Assembly: GCF_004377485.1 (NCBI RefSeq)
Contig: NZ_SNTY01000007.1
Coordinates: forward strand, 26,945 to 90,944
DNA length: 64,000 nt
Direction of reading: 5' to 3'
From: Alkanindiges illinoisensis
Lineage (GTDB): Bacteria > Pseudomonadota > Gammaproteobacteria > Pseudomonadales > Moraxellaceae
In this document: piece after piece, positions 18,263 through 27,845 of the stretch
Layout of the letters: every line of letters starts with the position of its first letter
Position numbering within the stretch: the stretch's first letter is position 1
The notes under the pieces: generated by a model
What the model was told of the DNA's origin: nothing
What the model saw: only the letters and a program-made list of their open reading frames with translations
Databases searched by the model: none
Position numbers and translations under genes: made by a program

Positions 18263-20578
18263 TTAGCCATTTGTATTGACTTCAAGCTGCAAACCTGACT
18301 GCTTTGCCAACTGGGTAAAGTTGGGAAAACTGGTGGCGACAGTTTCAGTGCCATGAATCGTAATCGGTTGGCTGGCGCGCAAACCAGCAATTGCAAAACT
18401 CATGGCAATCCGGTGATCATGGTGGCTTTCAATCACGCCACCGCCAAATACGGGTTGCCATTCATTGGCTTTGCCCTTGCCTTCAATAATGATGCCGTCT
18501 GGCGTTGGCGTACAATCAATGCCCAGTGTTTTTAGGCCATCAGCCATCACCTGAATCCGGTCAGATTCCTTAACCCGCAGCTCTGCTGCACCAGTCAGCA
18601 CAGTTTGGCCTTCCGCACAGGCTGCGGCAATAAAAATAGCTGGGAATTCATCAATCGCCAGTGGCACCTGATCTTCAGGAATATGAATGCCTTTTAAGGT
18701 ATTGGCACGAATACGGATATCGGCCACTGGCTCACCGCCTGCCATTTTTTCATTGGACAGACTAATGTCTGCGCCCATTTGTTTAAGAATTTCAATCACA
18801 CCAGTCCGGGTTGGATTAATGCCAACCTGCTCCAGCGTAACATCAGAACCCTGAGCAATCGCAGCGCCCACCATAAAGAAAGCCGCTGAGGAAATATCTG
18901 CAGGCACCTGAATATGCGTGCCAGTAAGCGTGCCGCCACCCGTTAGGCTGATGGTATTACCTTCAGTTTTTACCTCATAGCCAAAGGCACGCAACATACG
19001 CTCGCTATGGTCACGGGTGGGTTCCGGCTCAGTGACCGATGTAGTGCCCTGTGCCCATAAGCCAGCCAGTAAAATACCGGATTTCACCTGTGCTGATGCC
19101 ATCGGTAAGTCATAGTGAATGCCTTGCAACTGCTGATTACCGCTAATACTTACTGGCGGTGTACCACGCTCACCAGTCGTCTGGATTTTGGCACCCATCA
19201 GACGCAGGGGCTTGGCAATGCGTTCCATAGGACGCTTGGACAGGGATGGGTCACCAGTCATCACACTATCAAATTTCTGGGCCGATAAAATGCCAGACAG
19301 CAGACGCATGCTGGTGCCGGAATTACCCATATAAAGCGCACCCGCTGGCTCTTTTAAGCCATGCAGGCCAACACCATGAATAGTCACTTCACCATTTTTT
19401 GGGCCTTCAATATTGACGCCCATATCACGGAAAGCTTGCAGGGTAGCCAGCGCGTCTTCACCTTCTAAAAATCCAGTCACGTGCGTGGTGCCAGTGGCCA
19501 GTGCGCCCAGCATAATGGAGCGATGCGATACCGATTTATCACCAGCAACCGTAAAAGTACCAGTTAATTTTCCACCCGCCTGAATAATAAATTGTTCGGT
19601 CACGTTGCTGTTCCTGTCCAGATTTTGACGATGATTTTGCATGCTTTTTTGCATGTAAGGAGTTTTTGCCAGCATATGGCTAAAGTGCTGGCGTGCAGCC
19701 TGGGCACGTCCTAGCAAACCAATGAGTTGCTCAGAATTTTCCTGCTCGATGAGTTTTTTTAGCTGGGTGAGCTGTTGTTCAAACGCATCAATGGCCTTGA
19801 GCACCGATACTTTATTGGCTAGAAAAATGTCATGCCACATCTGCGGGTCGCTGGCGGCAATCCGGCTAAAGTCACGCAATCCACCTGCTGCATAGCGAAA
19901 AATATCCAGATTATTGCGGCTGGCAGCCAATTGCTCAATCAGATTAAATGCCAGCAAATGGGGTAAATGGCTGGTTTGCGCCAGAATTTCATCATGCTCG
20001 GCCACGCTCATACAAATGACTTCGGCTTGCGTAGCCTGCCATAATGTAATGAGCTTTTTAACCGCTTGCGGATTGCTGCTGGGTAACGGCGTTAGAATCA
20101 CCTTGTGATGTGCAAACAGGTCTGCCCGACCTGCATGTACTCCGGTATGCTCACTGCCTGCAATCGGATGCCCAGGCACAAATCCAGTCGGCAAATTTTC
20201 ACCAAATACAGCCTTGGCAGCATCCACCACATTGCATTTGGTACTGCCCACATCACTAATAATGGCATCCGGTTTGAGCACGGGCTGAATCGCTTGTAGC
20301 ACTTTTTCAGTTGCACGTACCGGCAGGGCCAGCATAATCAGATCAGCGTCGCGGACAGCATCTTGCGGACTGGTAAACCCGGCATCAATCAGGCCTAAAT
20401 CCTGAGCATCTTGTAAGGTTTGGAGTGAGCGTGTACTGGCCACCACGGTTTTGGCCAGTTTTTTATCCCAAATGACCCTACACAGGCTGGAGCCAATTAA
20501 TCCAAGACCAATAAAAGCAACTTTGTTAAATAAAAAGGCAGGCTCATCATTGCTACCCTGCTCAACAGGCTTGTGCAT
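18263..20578 (-). CDS. tyrA-aroA: Fused prephenate dehydrogenase / 3-phosphoshikimate 1-carboxyvinyltransferase
   Basis: One 771-residue protein with two enzymes. Residues 1-310 are TyrA: NAD-binding GLGLIGSS (24-31), DVGSTK and PGHPIAGSEHTG; it makes 4-hydroxyphenylpyruvate (or, on arogenate, tyrosine). Residues from about 330 are AroA (EPSP synthase): AGDKSVSHRS, GNSGTSMRLL, SKRPMERI, and DHRIAMSFA. It makes EPSP, the sixth step of the shikimate pathway. A linker rich in Gln/Asn separates them. The same fusion is known in Acinetobacter and Pseudomonas. The start overlaps the hisC stop by one base, so translation is coupled; the operon order is pheA-hisC-tyrA/aroA. Confidence 0.96.
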   Translation of the reverse strand: MHKPVEQGSNDEPAFLFNKVAFIGLGLIGSSLCRVIWDKKLAKTVVASTRSLQTLQDAQDLGLIDAGFTSPQDAVRDADLIMLALPVRATEKVLQAIQPVLKPDAIISDVGSTKCNVVDAAKAVFGENLPTGFVPGHPIAGSEHTGVHAGRADLFAHHKVILTPLPSSNPQAVKKLITLWQATQAEVICMSVAEHDEILAQTSHLPHLLAFNLIEQLAASRNNLDIFRYAAGGLRDFSRIAASDPQMWHDIFLANKVSVLKAIDAFEQQLTQLKKLIEQENSEQLIGLLGRAQAARQHFSHMLAKTPYMQKSMQNHRQNLDRNSNVTEQFIIQAGGKLTGTFTVAGDKSVSHRSIMLGALATGTTHVTGFLEGEDALATLQAFRDMGVNIEGPKNGEVTIHGVGLHGLKEPAGALYMGNSGTSMRLLSGILSAQKFDSVMTGDPSLSKRPMERIAKPLRLMGAKIQTTGERGTPPVSISGNQQLQGIHYDLPMASAQVKSGILLAGLWAQGTTSVTEPEPTRDHSERMLRAFGYEVKTEGNTISLTGGGTLTGTHIQVPADISSAAFFMVGAAIAQGSDVTLEQVGINPTRTGVIEILKQMGADISLSNEKMAGGEPVADIRIRANTLKGIHIPEDQVPLAIDEFPAIFIAAACAEGQTVLTGAAELRVKESDRIQVMADGLKTLGIDCTPTPDGIIIEGKGKANEWQPVFGGGVIESHHDHRIAMSFAIAGLRASQPITIHGTETVATSFPNFTQLAKQSGLQLEVNTNG

Positions 20579-21708
20579 CAGGCAGCCTCAGTGGCTGGAA
20601 TTTCAGCCAGAACCTGCGCTAATGCATCCAGAAAGCGTGCATTTTCCTCAGGCAATCCAATTGACACCCGAATATGACGCGGCATGGCATAACCACCACC
20701 CACTGGACGCACAATCACGCCTTTTTTAAGTAGCGCAGCAAATACCTGCCCGCCATCACGTTGCACGTCAACGGCAATAAAATTGGCGCGTGATGCAATC
20801 CAGTGTAAGCCCAGCCTGGCAAATCCCTGCTCCAGTTGCGCCATCCCCTGCTTGTTCAGCTCACGGCTTTGCTCGATAAAATCAGTATCTTTTAATGCTG
20901 CAACGGCCGCAGCCAAGGCAAATGAGCTGACATTAAACGGCTGGCGTACCCGGTTGAGCAGATTTGTGACTTCGCTACTTGCCAATCCAAAGCCCACGCG
21001 TAAGGACGCCAATCCAAAGGCCTTGGACAGGGTGCGGCTAATCAACAGGTTGGGATACTGCGCCAGAAATTTCAGACTGTTAAAGTTTTCCGGGAAATAT
21101 TCCACATAGGCTTCATCCAGCACCACCAGCACCTTTGCTGGGATTTGCTGCATAAACTGGCTAAATTCGCCCTCTTCAAACCATGTGCCGGTTGGATTAT
21201 TGGGATTGGCAATAAAAATAACCCGGGTTTTGTCCGTTACAGCATTGGCCATGGCTGCCAGATCATGCCCAAAGTTTTTTGCAGGCACTTCTACACCAAT
21301 AGCACCCACGGCTTGCGTTGCCAGTGCATACACTGCAAAAGCATGCTGGCTATAAATCACTTCATCCTGTGCTGCAACAAAAGTACGCGCCACCAGTTCC
21401 AGAATATCGTTAGAACCATTGCCCAGCGTAATCTGGTTCATCTCAACGGCAAACTGCTGGCTAATTTGCTGCTTGAGCGCAAAGCCATTGCCATCCGGAT
21501 AACGGCCCACTTCCTCAATTGCCTGCTGAATGGCCGCTTTAGCTTTTGGCGAACACCCGAGCGGGTTTTCATTACTGGCCAGCTTGATCACATCATCCAG
21601 ACCCAGCTCGCGTTTTAATTCATCAATAGGCTTGCCCGGCTGATACGGCGCAATGCGGCAAATACCGTCATTGGCCGGTGGAATTAAAAAGCTGGACTGG
21701 GTAGACAT
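20578..21708 (-). CDS. hisC: Histidinol-phosphate aminotransferase
   Basis: PLP enzyme (fold type I, class II) of 376 residues that converts imidazole-acetol phosphate to histidinol phosphate; relatives of this cluster type also transaminate aromatic keto acids. Seen: NENPLGCSPKA near residue 47, GNGSNDILEL, NPNNPTGTW (168-176), DEAYVEY and the PLP lysine in SRTLSKAFGLASLRVGF (Lys229). Its placement between pheA and tyrA/aroA suggests that its aromatic aminotransferase activity matters for phenylalanine and tyrosine formation. A second hisC in a his operon elsewhere would fit but cannot be seen here. Confidence 0.94.
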   Translation of the reverse strand: MSTQSSFLIPPANDGICRIAPYQPGKPIDELKRELGLDDVIKLASNENPLGCSPKAKAAIQQAIEEVGRYPDGNGFALKQQISQQFAVEMNQITLGNGSNDILELVARTFVAAQDEVIYSQHAFAVYALATQAVGAIGVEVPAKNFGHDLAAMANAVTDKTRVIFIANPNNPTGTWFEEGEFSQFMQQIPAKVLVVLDEAYVEYFPENFNSLKFLAQYPNLLISRTLSKAFGLASLRVGFGLASSEVTNLLNRVRQPFNVSSFALAAAVAALKDTDFIEQSRELNKQGMAQLEQGFARLGLHWIASRANFIAVDVQRDGGQVFAALLKKGVIVRPVGGGYAMPRHIRVSIGLPEENARFLDALAQVLAEIPATEAA

Positions 21709-21802
21709 GGCACGCTCTCTTGCAAAACAGGTTAAACCAGTAAATCAAAAATCACTAACGGTCAAAACTGACCCATTAACAATGCATAAATGAAAAATAA
21801 AA

Positions 21803-22945
21803 CTAAAGCACAGCCTTGGGATAAGAACCCAGCACGCGCACTTCCTTCACCAATGGGCGGATTTCTTCCAGTGCAGCAGCCACATTGCTGTCAGATACAT
21901 GACCATTTAAATCAATAAAGAACACATAGGCCCATTTTTCAGGCAAGGCCGGACGGGTTTCAATGCTGGTCAGGCTAATATTATGCTTAGCAAACGGCGC
22001 CAGAATTTCAATTAAGGCACCGGCACGGTCATGTGCTGCAACCAGTAACGAAGTTTTATCCTGTCCGCTGGCGGCAATGGCTTCACGGCCAATAATTAAA
22101 AAGCGCGTGGTATTGCTAGGATTATCTTCAATATTTTTGTGCAGCACAGTAAGGTTATAAAGCTCGGCAGCCGTTTCCCCAGCAATGGCAGCTGAGTGCC
22201 ATTCACTGCGAATACGCTTGGCGGCTTCACCATTACTGGTGAGGGCAACCCGCTCGGCAGCCGGATAATGGGCATCCAGCCACTTGCGGCATTGCGCCAG
22301 CGTTTGCTGATGTGCATAAATCTTGGTGATGCTGTCCTGCTTGGTGGTTGGCGATACCAGAAACTGGTGATGAATCCGTAGCTCGACTTCACCAATCACA
22401 TGCAGGTGGGAACCAATAAAACAATCCAGCGTATGATTGACCACACCTTCAGACGAGTTTTCAACCGGCACCACGCCATAATGCGCACTGCCAGACTCTA
22501 CTTCACGGAACACTTCATCAATGGTAGCCAGTGGTCGAACCACTGCCTGATGGCCAAAATGCTTGAGCGCTGCCGCATGGGTAAATGTCCCTTCCGGCCC
22601 CAAAAAGGCAATGGTTTGCGGGGCTTCAAGAGCCAGACAGGCCGACATGATTTCACGAAAAATTCGCGCTACAGTTTCATTTTCCAGCGGGCCTTCGTTG
22701 CGCGCCATCACATTGCGCAACACCTGGGCTTCCCGTTCAGGACGATAAAAGACTGGATTTGAATCGGTTGCAAACTTGGCTTTTGCCACGCCTTCGGCAA
22801 GCCGGGCACGCTGGTTTAAAAGCTGGTGAATTTGCTGATCAACCTGATCAATATCCTGTCGTAACTGGTCTAGCGAAGGGCTTAACCCTGAGTTTTGCCA
22901 GTCATTATCATCCGTTGTTGCCATGGTATTTTTTGCTCTTGCCAC
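21803..22945 (-). CDS. pheA: Bifunctional chorismate mutase / prephenate dehydratase (P-protein)
   Basis: Makes phenylpyruvate from chorismate. The 380-residue chain has an N-terminal AroQ chorismate mutase helix (LRQDIDQVDQQIHQLLNQR to ERE) over about residues 25-110, the dehydratase with FLGPEGTFTHAAA and PVENSSEGVVNHTLD, and a C-terminal ACT domain with GALIEILAPF and the SIETRP motif, the phenylalanine feedback site. First gene of the pheA-hisC-tyrA/aroA cluster; 94 bases separate it from hisC. The annotated start gives 20 residues ahead of the mutase; an ATG 21 bases downstream (22924) is an alternative. Confidence 0.96.
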   Translation of the reverse strand: MARAKNTMATTDDNDWQNSGLSPSLDQLRQDIDQVDQQIHQLLNQRARLAEGVAKAKFATDSNPVFYRPEREAQVLRNVMARNEGPLENETVARIFREIMSACLALEAPQTIAFLGPEGTFTHAAALKHFGHQAVVRPLATIDEVFREVESGSAHYGVVPVENSSEGVVNHTLDCFIGSHLHVIGEVELRIHHQFLVSPTTKQDSITKIYAHQQTLAQCRKWLDAHYPAAERVALTSNGEAAKRIRSEWHSAAIAGETAAELYNLTVLHKNIEDNPSNTTRFLIIGREAIAASGQDKTSLLVAAHDRAGALIEILAPFAKHNISLTSIETRPALPEKWAYVFFIDLNGHVSDSNVAAALEEIRPLVKEVRVLGSYPKAVL

Positions 22946-23062
22946 ATTGTATCAAGCGCCAAAGTATACACGGTTTATCACAGATAGTTGATAAAGAGTT
23001 GCATTACAGGCCAAGGTCTTATAAAAATCACTCAGTCCCATATCCGGTTGAAAGGCCTTATA

Positions 23063-24307
23063 ATGTCATCTATCCCCAATTCAGGTTTTGATCCAGCCAA
23101 ACCGCAACCCGGCACCCCTAGCCAGCGTGTAAAAAACAACAGACGCTGGATAATTCTGGCAGCGCTGCTCGTAACAGCCCTGATTATTATTTTGCTTGTG
23201 GTTTTTTCGAAAAAGAATAAAAACACGTTAGAAACGGCCAATACTTCACAAACTCATAGCACTCAAAATGGCCAACCGCAATCTGCGCTCACCGTGACGG
23301 TAACCCAGCCAGAAAACAGGAACTGGGAAAAAACGCTCGAAGCTAACGGCAATATTGCAGCCTGGCAGGAAGTGGTAATTGGTAGTGAGCTGTCCGGTTT
23401 GCGTATTACCCAAGTCAATGTAAATGTGGGTGATGTGGTCAAGCGCGGTCAGTTACTGGCGCAAATTAACGCGGACACCATTCAGGCCGAACTGGCACAG
23501 TCAAAAGCAACAATTGCGGAAGCGCAAGCCGTGCTGAATGACGCAATTGCCGATGCACGGCGCATTCAAGCGCTGAAAAATACGGGTGCTATTTCAGCAC
23601 AGGAAGCCGCACAATACTTAACCACGCAGCAAACTGCACAGGCCCGGCTGGATCTGGCACGCGCACAAATTGAATCCAGCAATATCCGTCTTGCCCAGAC
23701 CCGAGTTGTAGCTCCAGATGATGGCGTGATTTCTGGCCGTACCGCAACAGTTGGCTCGCTGGCACAGGCTGGACAGGAATTATTCCGTATGATTCGTGAT
23801 AACCGGCTGGAATGGCGCGCTGAGGTCACTACCTCGGAACTGTACCGCTTAAAACCCAGCATGAAAGTCAGTATGATTTCGGCTGATCCAAACCAGCCAC
23901 CCATTAGCGGTACAGTGCGCATGATTGCACCCACTATTAACAATGATACCCGCTACGGGCTGGTGTATGTGGACTTGCCACGCAGCAATGCCTTGCGTAT
24001 GGGCATGTTTGTTAAGGGTACTTTCCAGTTGGGCGCACAACAAGCAGTGACCCTGCCACAAAGCAGCCTGTTATTGCGCGATGGTTTTGCCTATGTGTTT
24101 ATTCTGGACAGCCAAAACCGCGTGCATCAGCAAAAAATTGAAACTGGCCGTCGCGTGGGTGACCGTGTGGAAGTGATGGGATTACCAGCCAATGTCCGGG
24201 TGGTGGCGAGTGGCACCGCATTTCTGACTGACGGCGATACGGTAAAAGTGGCAGCAGCCATTCCGCAGACGCCGTTAAACCGCCAGTTTGCCGCAGGGGA
24301 TGATTGA
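23063..24307 (+). CDS. RND efflux system periplasmic adaptor subunit
   Basis: A 414-residue membrane fusion protein that bridges the RND pump and an outer-membrane channel. After a cytoplasmic tail there is one membrane segment (RRWIILAALLVTALIILLV region, about residues 28-47), then the lipoyl half-motif ISELSG-like QEVVIGSELSGLRI, a coiled-coil hairpin (AELAQSKATIAEAQAVLNDA), the second lipoyl half and a beta-barrel. Start chosen at 23063, which has GAAAGG at seven bases; an upstream ATG at 22988 has no ribosome site. Its stop overlaps the start of the permease gene by one base. No TolC-like gene or regulator adjoins it. Confidence 0.92.
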   Translation: MSSIPNSGFDPAKPQPGTPSQRVKNNRRWIILAALLVTALIIILLVVFSKKNKNTLETANTSQTHSTQNGQPQSALTVTVTQPENRNWEKTLEANGNIAAWQEVVIGSELSGLRITQVNVNVGDVVKRGQLLAQINADTIQAELAQSKATIAEAQAVLNDAIADARRIQALKNTGAISAQEAAQYLTTQQTAQARLDLARAQIESSNIRLAQTRVVAPDDGVISGRTATVGSLAQAGQELFRMIRDNRLEWRAEVTTSELYRLKPSMKVSMISADPNQPPISGTVRMIAPTINNDTRYGLVYVDLPRSNALRMGMFVKGTFQLGAQQAVTLPQSSLLLRDGFAYVFILDSQNRVHQQKIETGRRVGDRVEVMGLPANVRVVASGTAFLTDGDTVKVAAAIPQTPLNRQFAAGDD

Positions 24308-27300
24308 TGAATTTTTCCGCATGGTCTATTCGCAACCCGATTCCCAGTATTTTGCTGTTTATCATGCTGGGCTTAACCGGTTTGCTGTGTTTTCACTGGA
24401 TGAAAATTCAGCAGTTTCCAGACATTGAACTGCCCATGATTACCGTGACGGCCGCATTGCCGGGCGCGGCACCGCCACAACTGGAAACCGAAGTGGCGCG
24501 CAAGATTGAAAATTCAATTGCCACCATACAAAGCTTGAAAAACCAGTACACCACCATTCAGGATGGCATGGTCACAGTAACTGCCGAATTTCGTCTTGAA
24601 AAACCGTTGCAGGAAGCACTGGACGATGTGCGCAATGCGGTGTCGCAAGTGCGTAGTGACCTACCTGCGGATGTGCGTGATCCGATTGTCAGCAAGATTA
24701 ACCTTTCAGGCTCGCCTATTTTAACTTATACCGTGCAATCGCCCCGTATGGATGAGGAAACCTTATCCTGGTTTGTGGATTACGACATTACCCGCAGCAT
24801 GCTCAAAGTGCCGGGTGTGGGTGCAGTAGCCCGTGTGGGCGGGGTCACCCGGCAGGTCAATGTTGAGCTTGACCCCACCCGCCTTCTCGCGCTGAATGCC
24901 TCGGCTGCGGATATTTCACGCCAGTTGCGGCAGGTGCAGCAGGAAGCATCGGGTGGCCAAACCAAAATTGGCAGCAATGAGCAGTCCATTCGCACCATTG
25001 CAACTGTCAAAAGTGCACAGGACATTGCCCAAATGGAAATTCCATTAAGCGATGGACGACGCATCCGGCTGGCCGATGTGGCTACAGTGCGCGATGGTAT
25101 TGCCGAACGCCGCTCGGCTGCCCTGCTGAATGGCCAGCCTGTGGTGGGCTTTGAAATTACCCGCAGCAAGGGCGCCAGTGAAGTTGATGTTGAACAAGGC
25201 GTTAAGGCTGCACTTGAAAAACTTAAAGCCGAACATCCAGACCTGAAAATCACGCAGGCCTTTAACTTTGTTAAGCCGGTACAGGATAACTACGAAGGCT
25301 CCATGTCACTACTGTATGAAGGGGCGATTCTGGCCATTTTGGTGGTTTGGCTGTTCCTGCGTGACTGGCGGGCTACCCTGATTGCTGCCACCGCACTGCC
25401 CTTGTCGATTTTGCCTGCCATGATTGGTATGTATTACCTTGGCTTTACCTTAAATACCGTCACCCTACTGGCGCTTTCCCTGGTAGTAGGGATTCTGGTG
25501 GATGATGCCATTGTTGAAATTGAAAATATTATCCGTCACCTGCGCATGGGCAAAACGCCTTATGAAGCTGCCATGGAAGCTGCCGATGAAATTGGCCTTG
25601 CAGTCATTGCTACTACCTTTACCTTAATTGCCGTGTTCCTGCCTACAGCCTTTATGAGCGGTGTGGCCGGCAAATTTTTTGTACAATTTGGCTGGACGGC
25701 AGCACTGGCAATTTTTGCGTCGCTAATTGTGGCGCGCTTGCTTACGCCAATGATGTCGGCTTATTTGCTTAAACCCTGGGTAAAGAAAGATCAAGATGCT
25801 GTACAAGACCTGCCTGCACTGTTGGATCATCCCGCACAAGGTGATCCAGTGCATCTGGGCAATAATGGGCATCAGGATAGTACCAATAATGGTTATGTGA
25901 TGCGGCATTATTTGCGTACCGTAGCATGGTGCATTCATCATCGAAAAACCACACTGGCTGCAGCCATTTTGTTTTTTATTGGTTCTATCATGCTGATTCC
26001 GCTATTGCCCACTGGTTTTATTCCAGCAGCCGATACCGGCCAAACCCAGGTTCAGCTGGAACTGGTGCCCGGTTCGGAGTTTTCTGAAACACTGGCAGCG
26101 GCAGAATATGCACGCAACCTGATTAGGGACAATCCGCAAATCCGCAGCATTTACACCACCATTGGTGGCGGTGCAGCCGGTTCTGACCCGTTTTCACCCA
26201 GCACTGCCGAAGCACGTAAAGCCACGCTCACCATTCAGACCAGCGAACGCAATGAGCGCGATGTGAGTCTGCAAGCCATTGAAAAAGACCTGCGCGAACG
26301 CTTGAGCGTGTTGCCGGGCATGCGAATTCAGGTGGGGTTGGCAGGTGCCAACAGTAAATACCAGCTTGCGCTGTCTGGTGACGATCCGGATACCTTAATG
26401 AGTACGGCCCGCACGCTGGAACGCCAGTTGCGTACCATTCCCGGCCTTGGCAGCATTACTTCCAGTACGGCACTGATTCGCCCCGAAGTGGTGATCCGGC
26501 CCGATTTTGCCAAAGCCGCCGATCTGGGGGTAACTTCCGCAGCCATTGCGGAAACCCTGCGTGTGGCCACCGCCGGGGACTTTGATCAGAATCTGGCCAA
26601 GCTAAACCTGTCGCAGCGCCAGATTCCCATTGTCATCAAGCTGCCGGTTTCTGCCCGGCAGGATATTAATTTGCTGAGTCGTCTGGTGGTGAATGGCAGT
26701 CGCGGGCCAGTGATGCTGGGTAGTATTGCAGACATTAATCTGGAAAGCGGCCCATCCCAGATTGAACGGCGTAACCGCTTGCGTAATATCAATTTTAATA
26801 TTGAACTCAATGACCAGCAGCTTGGCGAAGTTGCCGCCAAAATTGACCAGTTGCCGATTCTGAAAAATCTGCCGCCTTCTGTTAGCCGTGCGGATGTGGG
26901 TGATGCCGAAGTCATGGCAGAACTGTTTTCCAGTTTTGGCCTGGCCATGCTGACTGGCGTACTATGCATTTATGTGGTGCTGGTGCTGCTGTTTAAGGAT
27001 TTCTTACAGCCTATTACCATCTTGATGGCGCTGCCGCTATCGCTAGGTGGTGCTTTTGTGTTACTGCTATTGACCAAAAGTAGCTTTTCCATGCCCAGCT
27101 TGATTGGCCTGATTATGCTGATGGGCATTGCCTGTAAAAACTCGATTCTGCTGGTGGATTACGCCATTCTGGCCCGCAAGGAACAAGGCATGTCACGCTT
27201 CAATGCGTTGCTGGATGCCTGTCACAAGCGCGCCCGTCCGATCATCATGACCACCATTGCCATGGGCGCTGGCATGTTGCCTATTGCATTGGGCATTGGT

Positions 27301-27468
27301 ACTGATCCCAGCTTTCGCTCACCAATGGCCATCGCGGTAATTGGTGGCCTGATTACCAGTACGTTTTTATCCTTGCTGGTGATTCCGGTGGTGTATACCT
27401 TAATTGATGACCTGCATCGGCTCATGTACCGTCTAAGAGGAAAACCCAAACCTGTAACCAACCCATAG
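24307..27468 (+). CDS. RND efflux permease (AcrB/MexF-like)
   Basis: Proton-driven inner-membrane pump of 1053 residues. The N-terminal helix NPIPSILLFIMLGLTGL is followed by the first periplasmic loop with FPDIELPMITV; TM4 carries the proton-relay pair in VGILVDDAIVEIENI; a second half repeats the pattern from about residue 540. The ATG at 24307 overlaps the adaptor stop (TGATG) and has AGGGGA seven bases before. Its substrate cannot be inferred; the loop sequences and short ancestry place it near the MexK/CusA-unlike HAE-1 relatives. A branched terminator follows. Confidence 0.95.
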   Translation: MNFSAWSIRNPIPSILLFIMLGLTGLLCFHWMKIQQFPDIELPMITVTAALPGAAPPQLETEVARKIENSIATIQSLKNQYTTIQDGMVTVTAEFRLEKPLQEALDDVRNAVSQVRSDLPADVRDPIVSKINLSGSPILTYTVQSPRMDEETLSWFVDYDITRSMLKVPGVGAVARVGGVTRQVNVELDPTRLLALNASAADISRQLRQVQQEASGGQTKIGSNEQSIRTIATVKSAQDIAQMEIPLSDGRRIRLADVATVRDGIAERRSAALLNGQPVVGFEITRSKGASEVDVEQGVKAALEKLKAEHPDLKITQAFNFVKPVQDNYEGSMSLLYEGAILAILVVWLFLRDWRATLIAATALPLSILPAMIGMYYLGFTLNTVTLLALSLVVGILVDDAIVEIENIIRHLRMGKTPYEAAMEAADEIGLAVIATTFTLIAVFLPTAFMSGVAGKFFVQFGWTAALAIFASLIVARLLTPMMSAYLLKPWVKKDQDAVQDLPALLDHPAQGDPVHLGNNGHQDSTNNGYVMRHYLRTVAWCIHHRKTTLAAAILFFIGSIMLIPLLPTGFIPAADTGQTQVQLELVPGSEFSETLAAAEYARNLIRDNPQIRSIYTTIGGGAAGSDPFSPSTAEARKATLTIQTSERNERDVSLQAIEKDLRERLSVLPGMRIQVGLAGANSKYQLALSGDDPDTLMSTARTLERQLRTIPGLGSITSSTALIRPEVVIRPDFAKAADLGVTSAAIAETLRVATAGDFDQNLAKLNLSQRQIPIVIKLPVSARQDINLLSRLVVNGSRGPVMLGSIADINLESGPSQIERRNRLRNINFNIELNDQQLGEVAAKIDQLPILKNLPPSVSRADVGDAEVMAELFSSFGLAMLTGVLCIYVVLVLLFKDFLQPITILMALPLSLGGAFVLLLLTKSSFSMPSLIGLIMLMGIACKNSILLVDYAILARKEQGMSRFNALLDACHKRARPIIMTTIAMGAGMLPIALGIGTDPSFRSPMAIAVIGGLITSTFLSLLVIPVVYTLIDDLHRLMYRLRGKPKPVTNP

Positions 27469-27491
27469 CCAGACGTCAGGGCTTAATCATC

Positions 27492-27555
27492 AAGCCGTCC
27501 CGTTTACCAGGCCTCAGACTGTTGAGGATTGCACAAAGCTGGACGGCTTTTTATT
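27492..27555 (+). terminator. Branched terminator of the RND operon
   Basis: AAGCCGTCC (27492-27500) pairs with GGACGGCTT (27541-27549) and is followed by TTTTATT. The 40-base loop contains its own hairpin CCTCA-gactgt-TGAGG (27512-27527). Confidence 0.75.
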
Positions 27556-27711
27556 GAAAGTTTTTCTTAAGGCATGGAGGATTTCTGCATTATTTTTAAG
27601 CAACTACTAGACCAGTGGCATGTTTACAATCGCATCTAGCATTGATTGATTCAATATTCTGAAGATTGGCGCGTGTTTAACCGGGTTTAACTGCTAAATA
27701 GTACGCGATTG

Positions 27712-27739
27712 TTTGTGGATACGTAAAAAAGCCTATACT
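27712..27739 (+). promoter_or_regulatory. Possible promoter of tal
   Basis: TATACT at 27734-27739 is a good -10; TTTGTG at 27712-27717 is a poor -35 at a 16-base spacing. About 100 bases upstream of the transaldolase start. Confidence 0.35.
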
Positions 27740-27845
27740 GACTTAAACTGCATTTGTTACATTCAGTATGAACCGATAAGCCATTCAATATAAGTCCATT
27801 GATGCATGGCCCCCTTTTATTTGTCACACAGGCTAACAACTTAAA

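Larger units (their letters stand above)
27469..27845. other. Intergenic region between RND operon and transaldolase
   Basis: The 377-base gap holds the terminator of the RND operon at 27492-27555 and a possible promoter of tal at 27712-27739. The rest is A+T-rich and shows nothing else. Confidence 0.6.

Noticed and set aside
18263..20578. TyrA-AroA fusion as a new gene fusion.
   Set aside because: The same fusion is already known in Acinetobacter and Pseudomonas; it supports the taxon instead.
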